Positions 13,802-20,654 of a stretch of 26,201 bases of DNA are shown piece after piece. Within the stretch, counting starts at the first letter, position 1, and the number at the start of each line of letters is the position of its first letter. Source of the DNA: Gallionella sp. UBA4121 (GTDB lineage: Bacteria; Pseudomonadota; Gammaproteobacteria; Burkholderiales; Gallionellaceae); assembly GCA_002381565.1 (NCBI GenBank), contig DFWZ01000062.1:1-26201 (forward strand), given 5' to 3'. The notes under the pieces were generated by a model that ran no database searches, was not told the DNA's origin, and worked only from the letters and a program-made list of their open reading frames with translations. The translations under genes were made by a program, and so were the position numbers.

Positions 13802-14758
13802 TTACTTAAGGCTTAACATAAAGTCAACCAGACTGCGGATTTCCGAATCACTGGCATAACTAGGAACTTCAGGTGGCGATACGCGCTTTCCTTCACGATA
13901 CTCGTTGTACTCTGCCCTCCACTTGACGAAGTCAATCTTGTTGCCCGCAGCATCCTTCTGCCCCCACAAATAGTCGAAGCGAGGCATGATTGAATGCGGT
14001 TGAACCAGACGAGGATTGAAGAAGTGCATCATCATCCATTCCTTGGAGGAATTACGAGATCCAACATGCAACAAGTCCGGAGCCTTTCTGTCAGAACCGA
14101 AAGCCGTTGGGGATTCGCCGTTAAAGTCACCCAGCATCGGCGGAGCACCAAATACCTGCCAATCCTGCGTTTGCTCAGGAAGAAGCGTATGACACCACCA
14201 GCAGCCCTCGCGAACAAACATGGTCTTGCCCTTGCCTGCATGCGAGACATCTTCATCTTTTGAGACACGAATCACATCCTCAGGCGTCCAGCCACGGGTT
14301 GCAGTCAGGTCATCGATAAAACTCTTCTGCTTCCCTTCATAAACCCCCTTATTCAAGGAGAACACTGCACCCGCATCCTTGCGTGCATCAGTAATATGAC
14401 CTTGCTGCACGCTCAACTGCTCAATGCCTTCACCCAGAATTCTTGGATGAATAATCCCGGCAGGGAATGGCGCCCCCTTTGGATAGACATACACAGTCTG
14501 TTCAGCAGCCAGTGGTTGCCCTGTTTTTGGATCAACTTTCAGATTAACGACAACAGGCTTATTTTTACCCTGCAACAACGGGTCATCAAGATTAAAACCT
14601 GTTTCATGTCCAACTGCCAGTTGTTTTGTCAGAGCCACATCAGTTGATGAGACTGATGCGATATTGATGCTCGGCCAAAACAGGGTAATACACATTGAGC
14701 CACCCAGCGCGAGGCCAAAAATCCTCGAACCGATTTTATACTCTCTAAATCCAGCCAT
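13802..14758 (-). CDS. ccoO: CcoO-like monohaem cytochrome c subunit with large insertion
   Basis: A 318-aa subunit II of a cbb3-like oxidase. An N-terminal helix (about 14-35) anchors a periplasmic domain with CWWCH (Cys186, Cys189, His190) in the context VREGCWWCHT, then DRKAPDLLHVGSR, EWMMMHFFNPR and SIMP, where Met259 is the expected second haem ligand. All of these follow canonical CcoO order. Ordinary CcoO is about 200 aa and reaches its haem motif near residue 70; here about 115 extra residues (40-175) intervene, without Cys or known motif. GGGAG precedes the ATG. It follows CcoN by 35 nt. In cbb3 enzymes CcoO passes electrons to the CcoN haems. Subunit identity is firm; the insertion's role is unknown. 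Confidence 0.92.
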   Translation of the reverse strand: MAGFREYKIGSRIFGLALGGSMCITLFWPSINIASVSSTDVALTKQLAVGHETGFNLDDPLLQGKNKPVVVNLKVDPKTGQPLAAEQTVYVYPKGAPFPAGIIHPRILGEGIEQLSVQQGHITDARKDAGAVFSLNKGVYEGKQKSFIDDLTATRGWTPEDVIRVSKDEDVSHAGKGKTMFVREGCWWCHTLLPEQTQDWQVFGAPPMLGDFNGESPTAFGSDRKAPDLLHVGSRNSSKEWMMMHFFNPRLVQPHSIMPRFDYLWGQKDAAGNKIDFVKWRAEYNEYREGKRVSPPEVPSYASDSEIRSLVDFMLSLK

Positions 14759-14793
14759 GCTTGATCTCCCTAAATTTTACAGACCCCAAAATA

Positions 14794-16200
14794 TTAACGC
14801 TCGTATTGCAGCTCATGAGGCATACGACCCTGTGGCACTACGCTTCCTTTTCTTGCTGTCATCCACATGTTGTATAACCACAAGATGTTACCGAAGAATA
14901 CCAAAGTACCCCCGATCCAACGCGCGATCATATAAGGATGTTCCGCAATCACCACATCAATATAAGGAACCTCATAAATCTTACCAGCACCCTGAATCAA
15001 ACCGGCGATTGTCATCGAAACCCAGTAAGTAGAGAAACCGATCAGCAACAGCCAGAAGTGCATATTGGCTAATTTCAAAGAATACAGTTTACGCTTCAAC
15101 AAAGTTTGCAAGCCGAGGTACACGGCAGCAGCTTCCAGGAAGGTTGAGAAACCAAGCAACGCCAAATGGGCGTGAGCCACAATCCAGCCAGTACCGTGTA
15201 TGTACCAGTTAATTGCACGCGTCTGCTGAAATCCACCCTGCATATTCAGCGGAATTGCCATCAAGCAGCCCGTTATGGTGAAGCGCACTTCGATATTCTC
15301 AACAAACATGTGCCACTTGCCCTTCATCGTCAACATGATGTTTGAGACGAACGCAATAGCCGGCACAAGAATCAGCACGCCTTCCACTGAAGCAAAAGAC
15401 TTCAACCACTCTGGCAAAGGTGCAGACATCAGGTGATGGGCTGCCGGTGTTGAATAGAACACCACAACTGACCAGAAGTGCAAGTGCCCGATACGATGAG
15501 AGTACAAAGGATTGCCTGTAATCTTTGGGATGGTGTAATACGCAATCGCGGCAGCGACCGGCGTAATCCACAAGCCCAGCACGTTATGCGCAAACCACCA
15601 TGTCAGGTAAGCTTCAGTAAGACCAGTCAAATGGAAAAACTCAGGCGCATTACCAACCAGGAATACGATAATCACCATAAAGGTGGCTGCCGCAAAAAAC
15701 CAGTTGGTTGTGTAAATCCCCTGAGTACGGCGATTCAAAATCGTCATCCAGACATTGATGCCGAGCGGAATAAATACACAGGTAGCCAAGTACAAGTCTA
15801 TCGGCCAAGGAAAGTCAGAGTATTCACGCCCCGATGTGATACCCGCCCACAACAATGTCAAGGCAAGCAGCAGCCCGAGATTCCAGAGCAGGCAATTCCA
15901 TAAGCCCAGTTTTTCGGACCATAACTTGGTATTGCCAAGTGCCGGGGTGATATACATCATGGCCATTGCAAAAGCCATTGATATCCAACCAAAGATCACT
16001 GCCATCACATGCACCTGGCGCATGTGTCCAAAAGCAAAATACATGTTACCCGTCACAAAATCGGGAAATGCGAGCTTGGCCGCATTAAATGAACCCAACC
16101 CTGTACCGATAACAAACCAAACTATCGCAGAAAATCCGAAGAAAACCGCCGCTGAACCCGGTGGTATATCTTCATTCTTAGCCATCAAATATTTAAACAT
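14794..16200 (-). CDS. ccoN: CcoN-like catalytic subunit of a C-family haem-copper oxidase
   Basis: A 468-aa, 12-helix subunit I. By eye against remembered Pseudomonas stutzeri CcoN, all ligands are present: His64 and His345 for low-spin haem b, His343 for haem b3, His205, His255 and His256 for CuB. Tyr249 lies six residues before the HH pair, where the His-Tyr cross-link of cbb3 forms. Glu126 matches the calcium-site Glu. This argues for O2 reduction, since NorB lacks that Tyr. The position of Glu323, a conserved proton-path residue, is Gln321 here. AAGGGGGG precedes the ATG. The gene is followed by ccoO, with no ccoP nearby, so this is an atypical CcoNO arrangement. Confidence 0.93.
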   Translation of the reverse strand: MFKYLMAKNEDIPPGSAAVFFGFSAIVWFVIGTGLGSFNAAKLAFPDFVTGNMYFAFGHMRQVHVMAVIFGWISMAFAMAMMYITPALGNTKLWSEKLGLWNCLLWNLGLLLALTLLWAGITSGREYSDFPWPIDLYLATCVFIPLGINVWMTILNRRTQGIYTTNWFFAAATFMVIIVFLVGNAPEFFHLTGLTEAYLTWWFAHNVLGLWITPVAAAIAYYTIPKITGNPLYSHRIGHLHFWSVVVFYSTPAAHHLMSAPLPEWLKSFASVEGVLILVPAIAFVSNIMLTMKGKWHMFVENIEVRFTITGCLMAIPLNMQGGFQQTRAINWYIHGTGWIVAHAHLALLGFSTFLEAAAVYLGLQTLLKRKLYSLKLANMHFWLLLIGFSTYWVSMTIAGLIQGAGKIYEVPYIDVVIAEHPYMIARWIGGTLVFFGNILWLYNMWMTARKGSVVPQGRMPHELQYER

Positions 16201-16236
16201 GTACTACCCCCCTTAATTCAAATGAACACACTAACA

Positions 16237-16347
16237 CTAGTGATGATCAACACTATTTTTATCTTCATGTGGGATAAGAATATACCACGACAGCAACATA
16301 CTCGAAAATGCCAATAGCACACCAAATGATCCAGCAATTAAAGCCAT
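16237..16347 (-). CDS. 36-aa single-helix miniprotein upstream of CcoN
   Basis: A short frame starting MALIAGSFGVLLAFSS with one hydrophobic helix to about residue 25 and a charged tail PHEDKNSVDHH. GGGAGAG lies 6 nt before the ATG. It lies between the 93-aa membrane protein (58 nt upstream) and ccoN (36 nt downstream) on the same strand, so it is very probably co-transcribed with the oxidase genes. Size and topology suggest a CcoQ/CcoM-like small subunit. It is too short for confident homology. Confidence 0.62.
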   Translation of the reverse strand: MALIAGSFGVLLAFSSMLLSWYILIPHEDKNSVDHH

Positions 16348-16405
16348 AGCCAACTCTCCCTTTAAAAATATTCAGCTCAAGCAGACACAGCAAGTTTTTA
16401 CAAAC

Positions 16406-16687
16406 TTAAGCTGCCGCCCTTTCTATTTTTTGATGACGTCCCAAGGCAACAACCAGGATCAGACAGAACGCAATCCCAAAAACGATCATCGCCCAATCAA
16501 TAAACCCGGTGAAAGTTGTCGGATCGTAAGCAGTTGCGCCATTACCACCCCAATTGGCAAAACCTCCGCGCCCCATAAGACACATCAAAGTTGCACCAAA
16601 CACACTACCATTCCCCATACCGGTCAACATTCCAGATATCAGAATCAGCCAAAATGATCGAAGTTCAACAGGCTTCTTTGTACTCAT
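16406..16687 (-). CDS. 93-aa membrane protein heading the oxidase operon
   Basis: A two-helix membrane protein that I do not recognise. Helix 1 (about 11-37) contains LILISGMLTGMGNGSVFG; a Gly/Asn-rich extracytoplasmic loop (GRGGFANWGGNGATAYDPTTF) leads to helix 2 (about 62-83) and a basic tail (GRHQKIERAAA). GGGGGG precedes the ATG. It is the first gene of the minus-strand run that continues through a miniprotein, ccoN and ccoO. A role as an accessory oxidase subunit is inferred from position only. Confidence 0.68.
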   Translation of the reverse strand: MSTKKPVELRSFWLILISGMLTGMGNGSVFGATLMCLMGRGGFANWGGNGATAYDPTTFTGFIDWAMIVFGIAFCLILVVALGRHQKIERAAA

Positions 16688-17180
16688 GTACCCCCCCCTA
16701 TGCTATTAATTATAAAAAACAAGGCATCATTTCAAACGCTCGGTCACACCACAACAAAGAACACTAACAGATATATATCCCACCTAAATATTCAGAGAAC
16801 ACAGATACCATGTGCTTGCGCACCCAGTACATCCATATTAACAATCAGACTTAGATTCCGGCAAATATTAAAGATCACACCCCCACCTTGTCAAGGAAAT
16901 TGTTTCACCCCGGAGCACCACTCCGACGATGTCATATCGCCAAAATATTTCACCCATGACAAAAGTGTTGAATTGATTGGCAATGAAGTCGCTTCCCCAA
17001 CCACAACCTGATTCATGACACTCCTACATTCGATTTATACTCTTGCAACTGATGGCTGCAGCGCACAGAACTCATCAGACCGTCTTTCCCTTTCGCCCCC
17101 AATTATTGATCTTTGGTCGATTTTAAGTTTGCAACCAAGCTCATACTCCGCATTGCGCATTCTGCAACTCGATTGAACAA
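16688..17180. other. Divergent intergenic region between oxidase operon and 76-aa gene
   Basis: About 490 nt of low-GC sequence between divergent transcription units. A candidate minus-strand promoter lies at 16865-16894. No good FNR/Dnr palindrome (TTGAT-N4-ATCAA) was found; TTGATCTTTGGTCGAT near 17106 matches only one half. The frame at 16700-17011 on the plus strand has no ribosome-binding site and is not supported as a gene. Confidence 0.5.
16865..16894 (-). promoter_or_regulatory. Candidate promoter of the CcoN/CcoO operon
   Basis: On the minus strand TTGACA (16889-16894) is followed after 18 nt by TAATAT (16865-16870). This would give a leader of about 170 nt before the 93-aa gene. The -35 surroundings ATTTCCTTGACAAG are identical, over 14 bases, to those of the haemoglobin promoter at 1717-1730. 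The -10 is only a moderate match. Confidence 0.35.
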
Positions 17181-17210
17181 TTGACATTTTCAAAACTTTA
17201 CGCGTATGAT
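17181..17210 (+). promoter_or_regulatory. Strong sigma-70 promoter of the 76-aa coiled-coil gene
   Basis: A perfect -35 TTGACA (17181-17186) and a -10 TATGAT (17205-17210) are 18 nt apart. Transcription would start near 17217, giving a leader of about 70 nt before the ATG at 17290. No operator-like palindrome is obvious. Confidence 0.6.
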
Positions 17211-17289
17211 CTTATCGTGGCATCAGTATGCAGTGGTGTCCAATATTTTCACTTGTCTTTTCATAACATATTGTCACGAGGTTACTGCC

Positions 17290-17520
17290 ATGGACTCAAA
17301 ATTAGAAGCCAATACTTTACACTCAGCCAAAGAAATTAAGCTGAAGGAATTGCAAGCTCAAGAAGAAAAACTGAAGGAGTTACAAGCTGATTTAGCCAAG
17401 CTGAACTCAAAAATCAAAAACCATGAAGAACTTTCTGCTGAAGACACCAAATTTGTCAGCGAACTCGGCTGGATCAGCGCGTTGTCAGTTACCATCGCTA
17501 CAATAGCTGCCAGCATTTAA
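17290..17520 (+). CDS. 76-aa coiled-coil protein with hydrophobic C-terminus
   Basis: A small protein of unknown function. The start at 17290 (MDSKLEAN) has GAGGT nearby and omits a hydrophobic upstream extension from 17206. Residues about 15-50 form a Lys/Glu/Leu/Gln coiled coil with KLKELQA occurring twice ten residues apart; at DNA level ctgaaggaattgcaagct (17341-17358) recurs at 17371-17388 with 16 of 18 bases identical, so it is a small internal duplication. The end LSVTIATIAASI is hydrophobic and could touch the membrane. It is monocistronic, with its own promoter and a strong terminator, implying high expression. No homologue is recognised. Confidence 0.65.
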   Translation: MDSKLEANTLHSAKEIKLKELQAQEEKLKELQADLAKLNSKIKNHEELSAEDTKFVSELGWISALSVTIATIAASI

Positions 17521-17565
17521 ACAACCGCGCCCATGGCGCTGAGTGAGTGTTTGTGCACCAAAGAC

Positions 17566-17620
17566 ACCGGAATCTTGTATGACTATGCCAAAAAATAATC
17601 ATACAAATTCCGGTTTTTTG
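17566..17620 (+). terminator. Strong intrinsic terminator
   Basis: A 16-bp stem pairs 17566-17582 with 17599-17614 (ACCGGAAT and TTGTATGA with their complements, one bulged C) and is followed by TTTTTT. It lies 45 nt after the stop of the 76-aa gene. Confidence 0.85.
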
Positions 17621-18039
17621 TTTATTGTCTAAAGGCTACATCTTACCCTCACTGTTTTAACCATAAAATTCGCAGCATTCATACTGGCAGGCCAAATACC
17701 AGGCAATATATTGATCAGTTCAATCGGGTTAATACTCCTCGCGGAAGTTTCACATCAAAGTCACTTCATTCTTGTCACGCTTAGAATCAAGCCCAACTCA
17801 TCCTTACCCCCTCCTGAAATATCCGCGTCAAAGCCTCATTCACACCCTATCCAGCCTTCACTCCAAACTTATCTGCCTGGCATAAAGTTAATCTCCAACG
17901 ACACTTTTGAACATAAAATCTCTGTCTATTTCCCTCACCATTTAAACCGGCTCAATCCTGAACATTATTTACTCAGCTGCATAGTTTCAAAATCGCACTC
18001 CATCCTCTTGTTTTGATAACGGCAGACGCCAAGTAACTA
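17621..18039. other. Intergenic region, nothing recognised
   Basis: About 420 nt of AT-rich sequence. An open frame at 17711-18016 (plus, 101 codons) has no ribosome-binding site, no domain and an unusual Ser/His/Pro-rich product, and is not accepted as a gene. No repeats or RNA gene seen. Confidence 0.5.
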
Positions 18040-18068
18040 TTGCGTGGGAAAAGTGATTCCGCTATACT
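18040..18068 (+). promoter_or_regulatory. Candidate promoter of the 36-aa miniprotein
   Basis: TTGCGT (18040-18045) and TATACT (18063-18068) are 17 nt apart. The -10 matches at five of six bases and the -35 at three. A start near 18075 leaves a leader of about 75 nt before the ATG at 18150. Confidence 0.45.
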
Positions 18069-18149
18069 TGTCCATAGAGGTTGGCAGTTTCATCGTCGTC
18101 CTTACGGTTGTTTTTTAATATATATCGTAACAAATTTAAGGGGTGGATT

Positions 18150-18260
18150 ATGCCAGTTGAACTTCTAGTACCGATTTCAGTTTTTCTGATAGGCGTTATT
18201 GTCGCTATCAAACTTTCCGGCACAGGAATTGATCTTATCGCGGAAAACAATAAGAAGTAA
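18150..18260 (+). CDS. 36-aa single-helix miniprotein (monocistronic)
   Basis: A short frame starting MPVELLVPISVFLIG with one helix to about residue 20 and a polar tail ending AENNKK. AAGGGGTGG lies just before the ATG, a strong ribosome-binding site. It has its own candidate promoter and a terminator-like palindrome behind it. The next gene on the strand is a CcoN-like module at 18417. Topology and size match the miniproteins at 12998, 16237 and 22730, although sequences differ. It may be a small oxidase subunit; unproven. Confidence 0.62.
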   Translation: MPVELLVPISVFLIGVIVAIKLSGTGIDLIAENNKK

Positions 18261-18300
18261 TTAGCACTCGCATTCCGGTTAAGACCTCGTTAGAAAGTGT

Positions 18301-18325
18301 CCGGCAATTGCCGGGCATTTTATTT
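18301..18325 (+). terminator. Probable intrinsic terminator
   Basis: The perfect palindrome CCGGCAATTGCCGG (18301-18314) is followed by GCATTTTATTT. It lies 40 nt after the 36-aa gene. The T-run is interrupted, so efficiency is uncertain. Confidence 0.5.
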
Positions 18326-18416
18326 ATACTTCCGTGTAAATAAAGTCATTTCCGCCTGACGTCTTAAACGGCCAACTCTGCCTCATGCAGCAACCGCACA
18401 TATCCTCCTACATCCC

Positions 18417-18923
18417 ATGAGCACAGACACCTCGCATCGCCATCTCATCAAATTTCTGATTTTTTCCGCTTTTTCTTTTTTTGTAGGCACTGTTCACGGC
18501 ATGCTTCAAGTAATGCCACCAATACGCGCATGGCTAGATTCAATTGGCAGCCCCTATGGCGGCCCCGGACACATGATAGACCCACTGGCTCACGCACATA
18601 TGAATCTGGTTGGCGGAGTGGTATTGCTCGTTATGGGTGTAACTTTTTATCTGCTGCCAATTTTCACAGGCAAAAAGCTCTACTCCATCAAATTAGCCGA
18701 TCTTACCTTTTGGTGGGTCAGCATAGGCGTATATAGTTTTTATATCATACAAATGGTATTTGGGATTTGGGAGGGATTATTATTACATTCCAATCCCCAG
18801 GATATACCTTCAATTCATCACTACTATGGCCCTATGATGGCGATTTCTGGCACGACCATGTTAATCGGCTTTACCACATACCTGACAAATGTACTTTTAA
18901 CGGTAACCGGCAAGCAGGTTTAG
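18417..18923 (+). CDS. Stand-alone CcoN C-terminal module (HAH), copy 1
   Basis: A 168-aa protein with four hydrophobic helices that resembles only the last third of CcoN. AHAHMNLVGG (His59, His61) matches AHAHLALLGF of the full CcoN in this window, where the two His bind haems b3 and b. KLYSIKLADLTFWW matches KLYSLKLANMHFWL at 9 of 14 positions. The rest of subunit I, including the CuB ligands and Tyr, is absent, and this is a complete frame rather than a visible fragment. Only a weak ribosome-binding site precedes the ATG. Its stop overlaps by 4 nt the stop of the convergent FixH-like lipoprotein gene. It may bind a haem b in the membrane. No defined function is known to me for such short CcoN-like proteins. 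Confidence 0.8.
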   Translation: MSTDTSHRHLIKFLIFSAFSFFVGTVHGMLQVMPPIRAWLDSIGSPYGGPGHMIDPLAHAHMNLVGGVVLLVMGVTFYLLPIFTGKKLYSIKLADLTFWWVSIGVYSFYIIQMVFGIWEGLLLHSNPQDIPSIHHYYGPMMAISGTTMLIGFTTYLTNVLLTVTGKQV

Positions 18924-19315
18924 CCAGCTGACAACCTGAGCGGGAAGAGCAGAATGCTCTGCTCACCTCCTTGCTGAATTTTCACCTGCACTACCGTTGT
19001 TTCACCATCTCCAATATCAACACCCCGGCGGTACACACCAATGTAGCCATCCTGAATTGCCTGCACCCACGGCATTGACACATTGCCACGAAGTGAAACG
19101 GTCAGGTCCTGGATAGGCTTTCCGTGCAGCCCGGTAACTATGACGACAATCTCTGACATTCCTGCAAGCGGAGGATTAGGATGAGTCTCAATTCTCACAT
19201 CCATCCCCTTCCAGTGCTGAACGGGGATTGATATCCGCTGACTTTCCGAGTTACAGGCCGCAAGTCCAGTCACAAGCAAACTTATCAATATAAACAGAAT
19301 TTTTTTTATTTTCAC
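18920..19315 (-). CDS. FixH/YtkA-like periplasmic lipoprotein
   Basis: A 131-aa lipoprotein with signal sequence and lipobox VTGLAAC (Cys21). The remainder is beta-rich with NPPLAGMSEIVVIVTGLHGKPI and DGYIGVYRRGV. That is the pattern of the YtkA/FixH family, in which a strand-turn with GKP precedes PxM- and GxY-containing strands. FixH/CcoH proteins assist cbb3 oxidase assembly and often copper handling. It is convergent with the CcoN-like module, overlapping by 4 nt at the stop codons. Family call by eye, moderate. Confidence 0.65.
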   Translation of the reverse strand: MKIKKILFILISLLVTGLAACNSESQRISIPVQHWKGMDVRIETHPNPPLAGMSEIVVIVTGLHGKPIQDLTVSLRGNVSMPWVQAIQDGYIGVYRRGVDIGDGETTVVQVKIQQGGEQSILLFPLRLSAG

Positions 19316-19613
19316 GATTTGACTTTATGAGTAGATAGCACTGTTCATCACTAACAGCGTGCATAGCCGCATTTCCACATGAACTAAAGGCCAGGGCATG
19401 CTTGCAGGAAATTCAGGATAGCTGACGGTATTCTTAAATAAAAGGTGCAGAGTGATATTCTGGCGATTTCTTCACACACAGAGGAGCAGTGTGCTGTACT
19501 ACTTAAGAGTTAATAAGTTACAAAACTTGAAAACGGAGCAGTTGCATACATCAGGCTGCTGCGATCAGCTTTGTGTTACAGAGCAGCCTTAAAACCTGAC
19601 TTACCGCAGCCTA
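19316..19613. other. Intergenic region with a weak inverted repeat
   Basis: About 300 nt without a credible gene. AGGCTGCT (19553-19560) and AGCAGCCT (19582-19589) form an 8-bp inverted repeat just beyond the stop of the 153-aa gene, but neither side has a T-run. No clear promoter was found for the lipoprotein gene at 19315. Confidence 0.4.
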
Positions 19614-20075
19614 TTATTGACTTACAAGGTGCTTAAAAGCATTCTGAGCCGAAATAAATTTTTCGACGGATGCAAACTGCCCCTTGTGAAACACAAATTG
19701 CAATCGCCTTCCTTCTCCATCTATCCCGGAAACACCGAATGATTTTCCTGCATAGTCAGGAAAGTATTTAAGATTTTTCACTAAACTGACCGGAGTGCCG
19801 TTTTTTTGAAAAAGAACCAGGCTTTGCCCCTCCACAACCAGTCTTACCGGAGATGTGGAGAAAAGCATTAATCTTGTGTTAAATATGCGATTGAATCCTG
19901 CAATGGAGAAAAAACAAGTCAGGAATAAAAATAAATAACTTGTATTGTGGTCATCATCATACCAAAGACTTACAGATATGGATGCAAGCGCGATTACAGT
20001 TGGAACGTAAAGCAGAAAATCCCACAACATACCATTTTTGTCCGCCACCAGATCAAATTGCACAGCTGCTGTCAT
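19614..20075 (-). CDS. Two-helix membrane protein with beta-rich C-terminal domain
   Basis: A 153-aa protein that I do not recognise. Two helices (about residues 16-38 and 45-62) are followed by a cytoplasmic domain of about 85 residues with alternating hydrophobic strands (RLVVEGQSLVLFQKNG, RRLQFVFHKGQF) and a final helix, reminiscent of membrane-attached PH-like domains. It lies 81 nt after the thioredoxin-like gene on the same strand, so co-transcription is likely but not certain. No function assigned. Confidence 0.65.
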   Translation of the reverse strand: MTAAVQFDLVADKNGMLWDFLLYVPTVIALASISVSLWYDDDHNTSYLFLFLTCFFSIAGFNRIFNTRLMLFSTSPVRLVVEGQSLVLFQKNGTPVSLVKNLKYFPDYAGKSFGVSGIDGEGRRLQFVFHKGQFASVEKFISAQNAFKHLVSQ

Positions 20076-20156
20076 ATGACCATTTACCTTTATCCAGTCA
20101 AACCACTCATTTTTTTGCTGAGAAATTACTGCCTTAACTCTGACGGGAGTACTGGC

Positions 20157-20654
20157 TCACAAAATTACTTTGATCGCCTCATCCATTTCACCAGCCAACA
20201 TTCGTCCTGCTTGTTCAAAGCGCACAATTCCACTTTTATCGATGATAAATGTCCACGGATCACCCATTACATTGTAGGCTTTATAGGCTTGCGGATTCTC
20301 ATACTGGTCTATGTGAATAAATATTATCTGATCCTGATATTTTTCCAGCAACCCCTGAAGCATTTGGAGTTGCTGATCACAATTCGTGCAATGCCCTGGG
20401 GTAGCGAACTCCAGCACGATTGGTTTTCCTGTCAGCAAGGCTTTATCAATTGAATATTGATACATGCGAGCATCGGGCTGCCTGTAGGTGGTAACTTTGC
20501 TAAAGTTACCACCTACGTCTGCCAAGGTTTTAGTGGGCAAACTTGGTGCGCGCATGCCAACGTTGAATCCGGAAGATAATCTCTGATCACATCCGGCCAT
20601 CAGGCCCAACAACAAAATCCCGAAAAATACAGACAGAGAAAATTTTACGTTCAT
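20157..20654 (-). CDS. Thioredoxin-like lipoprotein (CTNC)
   Basis: A 165-aa periplasmic thioredoxin-fold lipoprotein. The ATG at 20654 overlaps the stop of the CcoN-like module (ATGA), and is preferred to an in-frame upstream start at 20675. Lipobox LMAGC gives Cys22. The redox motif is Cys89-Thr-Asn-Cys92 after LEFATPGH, and GDPWTFIID supplies the cis-Pro (Pro133). The family includes TlpA/ResA-like proteins that reduce apocytochrome c or copper-chaperone cysteines. Coupling to an anchored cytochrome c and a CcoN-like module supports a maturation role. A perfect 15-bp inverted repeat lies inside the coding region at residues 47-57. Confidence 0.87.
   Translation of the reverse strand: MNVKFSLSVFFGILLLGLMAGCDQRLSSGFNVGMRAPSLPTKTLADVGGNFSKVTTYRQPDARMYQYSIDKALLTGKPIVLEFATPGHCTNCDQQLQMLQGLLEKYQDQIIFIHIDQYENPQAYKAYNVMGDPWTFIIDKSGIVRFEQAGRMLAGEMDEAIKVIL
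20484..20516. repeat. Perfect 15-bp inverted repeat inside a coding region
   Basis: GTAGGTGGTAACTTT (20484-20498), loop GCT, AAAGTTACCACCTAC (20502-20516). The repeat is in codon register with the thioredoxin-like gene and encodes VGGNF-S-KVTTY. A 15-bp stem with a 3-nt loop in coding sequence is very unusual. Confidence 0.95.

Noticed and set aside
14794..16200. CcoN-like gene as a NorB-type nitric oxide reductase
   Set aside because: Tyr249 is six residues before the HH pair, exactly as in O2-reducing cbb3 enzymes; NorB lacks this Tyr and has characteristic Glu residues instead. The partner is CcoO-like, not NorC.
17711..18016. 101-codon plus-strand open frame
   Set aside because: No ribosome-binding site or promoter, and low-complexity Ser/His/Pro-rich product unlike neighbouring proteins.
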